A stretch of DNA of 64,000 bases from Tanytarsus gracilentus. Lineage: Eukaryota > Arthropoda > Insecta > Diptera > Chironomidae. The notes beneath the pieces were generated by a model. It saw only the letters and a list, made by a program, of their open reading frames with translations, was not told the DNA's origin and did not search any database. The DNA lies in the NCBI GenBank assembly GCA_038502055.1, contig JAXRKN010000042.1, positions 2,604,001-2,668,000 of the forward strand, given 5' to 3'. The position numbers and the translations under genes are program-made. The first letter of the stretch is position 1. The number at the start of each line of letters is the position of its first letter. This document shows positions 60,267 to 64,000 of this stretch, piece after piece.

Positions 60267-61299
60267 GTGACATTTTGCCCCTGTGACATTTTGCCCACAT
60301 CCAAAATCTGTGGGCAAGGGCAAAAAAAATATAGGGTCAATTTGTCCATGGTCAAATGAGGGCAAAATTTGCAAAATATGTGGGCATGGTCAAATCTGTG
60401 GGCAAATTGCCCCGGACAAATTGACCCTATATTTTTTGCCCATGGACAAATTGCCCATGAATAATTTTTTTTGTCAAAATATAAACTTAATTAAAATAAT
60501 TTAAAGTTTTTATCGAGCCAATACGGAAAATTTTAAAGATTTACTTTTTGCCTATTTTTTGGGTTTTTCTAGTGGTTTTTACATTAACAAAAATCAGGTT
60601 GTATTTTTTCTTAATAGAAATTTTGATATATCACATGTACTGTCCAGAATTCATAGTTATGGAGCAGTCTGCTCTCAAACCTGAAAAAGTAAGTCTTAAA
60701 ATTTCTGAAAAATTTCGAAGATTCCAGAGAGGTATTTTTGATTTTGCCATAACTTTTGATTCTTTTAAGATAAAAATCTGACTTGTTTGCATGTTGTAGA
60801 TGAAGAATTTAAATTTTTAAAAAATTATAAATTTTTTATTTGCAGGAAGTCTTAATATCCTCAAAAGAATTTAATTTAAAACTTACTCTATTTATGTTTT
60901 ATAAATTTTATTTGGGATTTAGAAGAAGCAATTCGGTGTTTTATCACTTTCAGTTAAAAATTTTTGAGTATGGATACTCAATAAGTGCCAATAGGTGCAA
61001 AATTAAAAATCGCTTATTTCTATTTAAGTATATCATAGTGAAATTAGTGTAAAAAGTTAGTATAAAAAATTTGAAAAAATATTAAAACAATTAAATAATG
61101 TATGGGCAAATTGTCTGTGGGCAAAAAATATAGGGTCAATTTGTCCATGGTCAAATGAGGGCAAAATTTGAAAAATATGTGGGCATGGTCAAATCTGTGG
61201 GCAAATTGCCCCGGACAAATTGACCCTATATTTTTTTTGCCCTTGCCCACGGATTTTGGATGAGGGCAAAATGTCACAGGGGCAAAATGTCCTAACCCC
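60267..61299. mobile_element. 1.03-kb inverted-repeat element
   Basis: Outer inverted arms (60267-60329 and 61231-61299) carry repeated GACATTTTGCCC units. Inside each arm is a 102-bp hairpin block (60330-60431 and 61129-61230) whose own ends, TATAGGGTCAATTTGTCC, are inverted. The hairpin blocks face the same way although the outer arms are inverted. About 700 bp of unrelated AT-rich sequence lies between. The left end lacks the GGGGTTAG seen, inverted, at the right end, so it may be slightly truncated. A perfect 15-bp direct repeat flanks the whole. Short open frames in the arms are a by-product of the repeats. No transposase, so non-autonomous; superfamily unknown. Confidence 0.85.
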
Positions 61300-61314
61300 G
61301 AAAATTTGAACTCT
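61300..61314. repeat. 15-bp direct repeat, right
   Basis: Exact copy of 60252-60266. Confidence 0.85.
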
Positions 61315-61889
61315 CCGAAAATTTATTGCAAATTTACAAAAGCTATTTTAAAAATAATATTTGAGAGTTCAAATTTACAAAAATACTCGCACATGGCTAT
61401 GTGAATGTTTTCACTTGGTATACGTCAATTAAACCTACAAACTCTGCGGCATCGATTCATAAATAAATTTGCTCATTTTTGGGTGCTTTGATGACGATTA
61501 ATGAGAAATTTTTATGAAACGGAAAAAAATTAATTTAGGATGGATAAATTTTTAAAATACTTTAAACCACACACAAGCGTGAATCATATATGAAAGTATC
61601 CGACATAATCTGAATAAAGAATCACAGAAAAGGGTGAAAATATATTCACCAAAACAGTGTATTATGAATTCCCGTGACTTTCATAAATCTCATGTTAAAG
61701 GTTTTCTCCGAAGGACTGTTGAATATTAATAAGCTGATACTTTTCCACGTCCTACATGCAGTGAAAAAATAAAAATATTTTCCATGTCAACAAAGCAAAA
61801 TTAAATAAAAATGAGCAAAAACATTTCAATTTGACATCACAGAGTGGGTGTTTATGTTTCCTTACAGTCTAATATCATAAATTTACATT
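61315..61889. other. Intergenic and 3' UTR of the receptor gene
   Basis: No gene seen. The part nearest 61889 is the 3' UTR of the leucokinin receptor gene on the minus strand. Confidence 0.6.
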
Positions 61890-63408
61890 TTAAGTAATTT
61901 TCGAGAATTCAAAATCCTCGGCATCGACATCGGAACCTCGATAGGCTCGGTTATTAGTCTCAATGAATGGATTTGAGGTGATTGTCGCATAATTATGATC
62001 TTCATCATCGTCTGTTGCGTAGGAATTTTTAAGCACCACACCGTTATTGTTGTTGTTGTTGCCCGCTCGAAGGAGATTTTCATTTCGAACGCAACATGGC
62101 TTTTTTACGATGTGAGCTGGATGATGATATTGTGAAAATGACGCACGGGACCTGTCATGATATTCGGTCATTGTAGTTATGCCCGTGGCCATTCCGCTCG
62201 CAGATTGATGAAATCTCTTTCCTATGCCATATTTATGAAAAAATGAAAAGCGACGGTAAAATTCACGCTTAAACTTTTCCTGTGCGAGAAAGAAAAAATT
62301 ATTAAATTTTATTTTTCATGCGAATAAGCTTTTAATAAATTTCAAGATTAACGTGCTTTTCATTGAGGACATTGTACGGTTGAATGACATAAGAAGAAGA
62401 AAAATGAGACTTTTATTGCATTAAAAGTCGAGACACTTTTATAAGGAAGTTGAAAATAGAATTCTGGGAGATTTTGTTGGATTGAATTACATGTGCAGTG
62501 TGTAATTTAATATTAAATCGAGTTTGTGGTAAAAAAATACAGAATTATGTGAGAACCTGCAAAGTGAAATCTCAAATTTAAAAAGTAAAAACTTGTAAGA
62601 AAATTTCCTGGATTTTTAAAATTCAAAATTCTTGTTGAAAAATAATTGCGGAGCTTTAAAAAAAATAATTCAATCTTTCTTTTACAAAATAATTTCATTC
62701 ACCGAAATTTTTCAAGCGTTCAACTTAATCCGGCAATTTTTTCAATTCATAAAAAGTTCATTGAAATTCAGCACGACTACATTTTTTCCTCATTGTTATT
62801 ATGCTAATTTTTTTTATAGGAAGACAGAAAGTTCTGCAAAACATCGCATTTTCATCAAATTCAGCGCAGTGTTAACATTACTCACATTATAGATGCCATA
62901 AATGAAGGGATTGTAGCATGAGTTGCTCATAGCCAGCCAGTCACAACAGAGGTAGATAATGTTGATATGACGGTATTCATTAATACTCGGATAGGTGACT
63001 TGAAGCACGTTATAAGTTTGCAGTGGGAACCAAGCGAGACAGAAGAGAACGACGACAATGACAAGCATTTTAATGACCTTCTTCTTATTCTTCAACAAAT
63101 TGACATCTCTCGAGTCCTGAGCATTCCCTGGTGTTTTGCTGCCCCACAATTTTACAGCCATCTATTTGATAGTATTGTCACATAAACAAAATTATTAAAT
63201 TTAAGGTAAAAGCTCACTTGAATGTAGACGAAGCTTATGACAAAAACGGGTATGATGTACTGCACCAACACGAGTGAATATCGATAAATAAGCATCTGTC
63301 TCTCATTCAAATTCACATTCGAGCAGAAAGGCTTCGTAATGTTGGCGTCTTCAAGTGTGTTGTTATCTTCTGGAAATTTAGAATTATTTTTAGAACGAGA
63401 TTTATCAG
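61890..63408 (-). CDS. Lkr: Leucokinin receptor (3' exons)
   Basis: C-terminal half of a rhodopsin-class neuropeptide receptor; the leucokinin receptor controls fluid secretion and feeding in insects through Gq and calcium. Exons: 63369 or 63408 down to 63218 (second extracellular loop and TM5, VQYIIPVFVISFVYIQ), 63161-62886 (third loop LWGSKTPGNAQDSRD, KNKKKVIKM, TM6 with CLAWFPLQ, TM7 with SNSCYNPFIYGIYN) and 62279-61890 (EKFKREFYRRF, then a cytoplasmic tail with an Asn run). The third loop and the CCDWLAMSNSCYNPFIYG stretch match leucokinin receptors closely; the NPFIY motif is the TM7 signature. Exons for TM1-TM4 lie beyond 64000. Two acceptors 39 bp apart for the first visible exon are both in frame. 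Confidence 0.92.
62280..62885 (-). other. Intron of the leucokinin receptor gene
   Basis: 606-bp intron, GTGAGT donor after the GIYN codons and TTCTCGCACAG acceptor. It contains no other gene that I can see. Confidence 0.85.
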
Positions 63409-64000
63409 CTGTGAAGTAAAAAAAGGTATTTTTATTTACGTATCAAAAGAAAATAAATTTAAATTGATTCGTGAGATTATTTTGAGATGTCGCTTAAGTG
63501 ATTTTTAGATTTAAATTTTTTCTGATAAAAGTCGATTGAATTTTTTATCTTTTAGGAAAAACTTCTATCTATCATTTTCCAGGAAATGCTCTTTTGAAAG
63601 CGCTTACAAAAGTGAAAACTGTCAGTCTTAAAATTTAATTTTTTTGTTGGTCGATAAAAAGAAAGTTTAAACTTTTTTGAAGGTGTAAAAATTTTGTCTC
63701 AATCGATCATTTCCCACTCTAAACTCACACGAAATTTTTTTAAGTCAATAATATTATTCATGTCTTGAAGATTCGCTTTCGATAAGTGTGCTTTCTAGCA
63801 TTCGTTTGAATTAAAAATGATTAAGATCCGAAATTCAAGTTTTGTTGGGTCACTTTTCAAAGAAGGTCGAATTAGTTTTTTGTGAATTGAATTAGGAAGA
63901 AAGTGAACAGCAAAAGAGATTTTTTAAAGTCGAATCCTTATCTCATATTGAATTTAATTTTCTTTAATAAATTTTTTACGCTCGCTCACATGAGAAAGTA
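63409..64000 (-). other. Receptor intron running off the window
   Basis: No further receptor exon recognised; TM1-TM4 must be encoded past the window end. Confidence 0.6.

Noticed and set aside
60283..60504. ORFs starting MTFCPHPKS in both arms of the 60-kb element
   Set aside because: The matching ORF at 61044-61277 on the other strand is the inverted arm of the same repeat; neither has protein-like composition outside the repeat.
1..64000. CRISPR arrays, operons or bacterial features
   Set aside because: Spliceosomal introns, TATA promoters and gene content are eukaryotic; no array of short spaced repeats was seen.

Overview
The window is AT-rich nuclear DNA from an insect. Short GT-AG introns, TATA-containing promoters, muscle-type actins, a leucokinin receptor and tandem digestive zinc carboxypeptidases point to a dipteran. 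A nematoceran such as a midge is a guess from base composition and compactness, not from a marker gene. All exon joins below were read by eye: GT-AG sites, kept reading frame, and agreement between paralogues or with known families.

Layout. 1-5.6 kb: no gene seen. 5.6-12.9 kb: three tandem minus-strand M14A carboxypeptidase genes with similar TATA promoters; one has 14-nt and 11-nt micro-exons and one carries a 147-bp satellite in an intron. 16.5-23.3 kb: plus-strand gene for an SHB-family SH2 adaptor, 5' end missing. 26.7-34.9 kb: two muscle-type actin genes on the minus strand. 38.2-42.6 kb: a compact housekeeping block of eIF5, a POLE4-like histone-fold protein, a UQCC4/CCSMST1-like mitochondrial protein and heme oxygenase.

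42.77-47.49 kb: a fold-back element with about 1.65-kb inverted arms and a near-perfect 8-bp target duplication; it holds exon-like modules and a small coiled-coil gene. 48.3-58.3 kb: a cluster of small single-pass membrane proteins, each ending in or near a PPSY motif and sharing one exon plan. I think this is the most novel system in the window; one locus appears to use alternative first exons encoding different membrane anchors. A p24/TMED gene and an unrecognised helical gene are interspersed. 60.25-61.31 kb: a 1.03-kb inverted-repeat element bounded by a perfect 15-bp direct repeat. 61.9-63.4 kb: the 3' half of the leucokinin receptor gene, minus strand, running out of the window.

How the genes work together: the carboxypeptidases look like one digestive module with shared promoter design; the actins form a muscle pair; the housekeeping genes sit close together and two share a divergent promoter. 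The PPxY proteins look like a locally expanded family of membrane adaptors that could recruit WW-domain (NEDD4-type) ubiquitin ligases. That role is inferred from the motif only.
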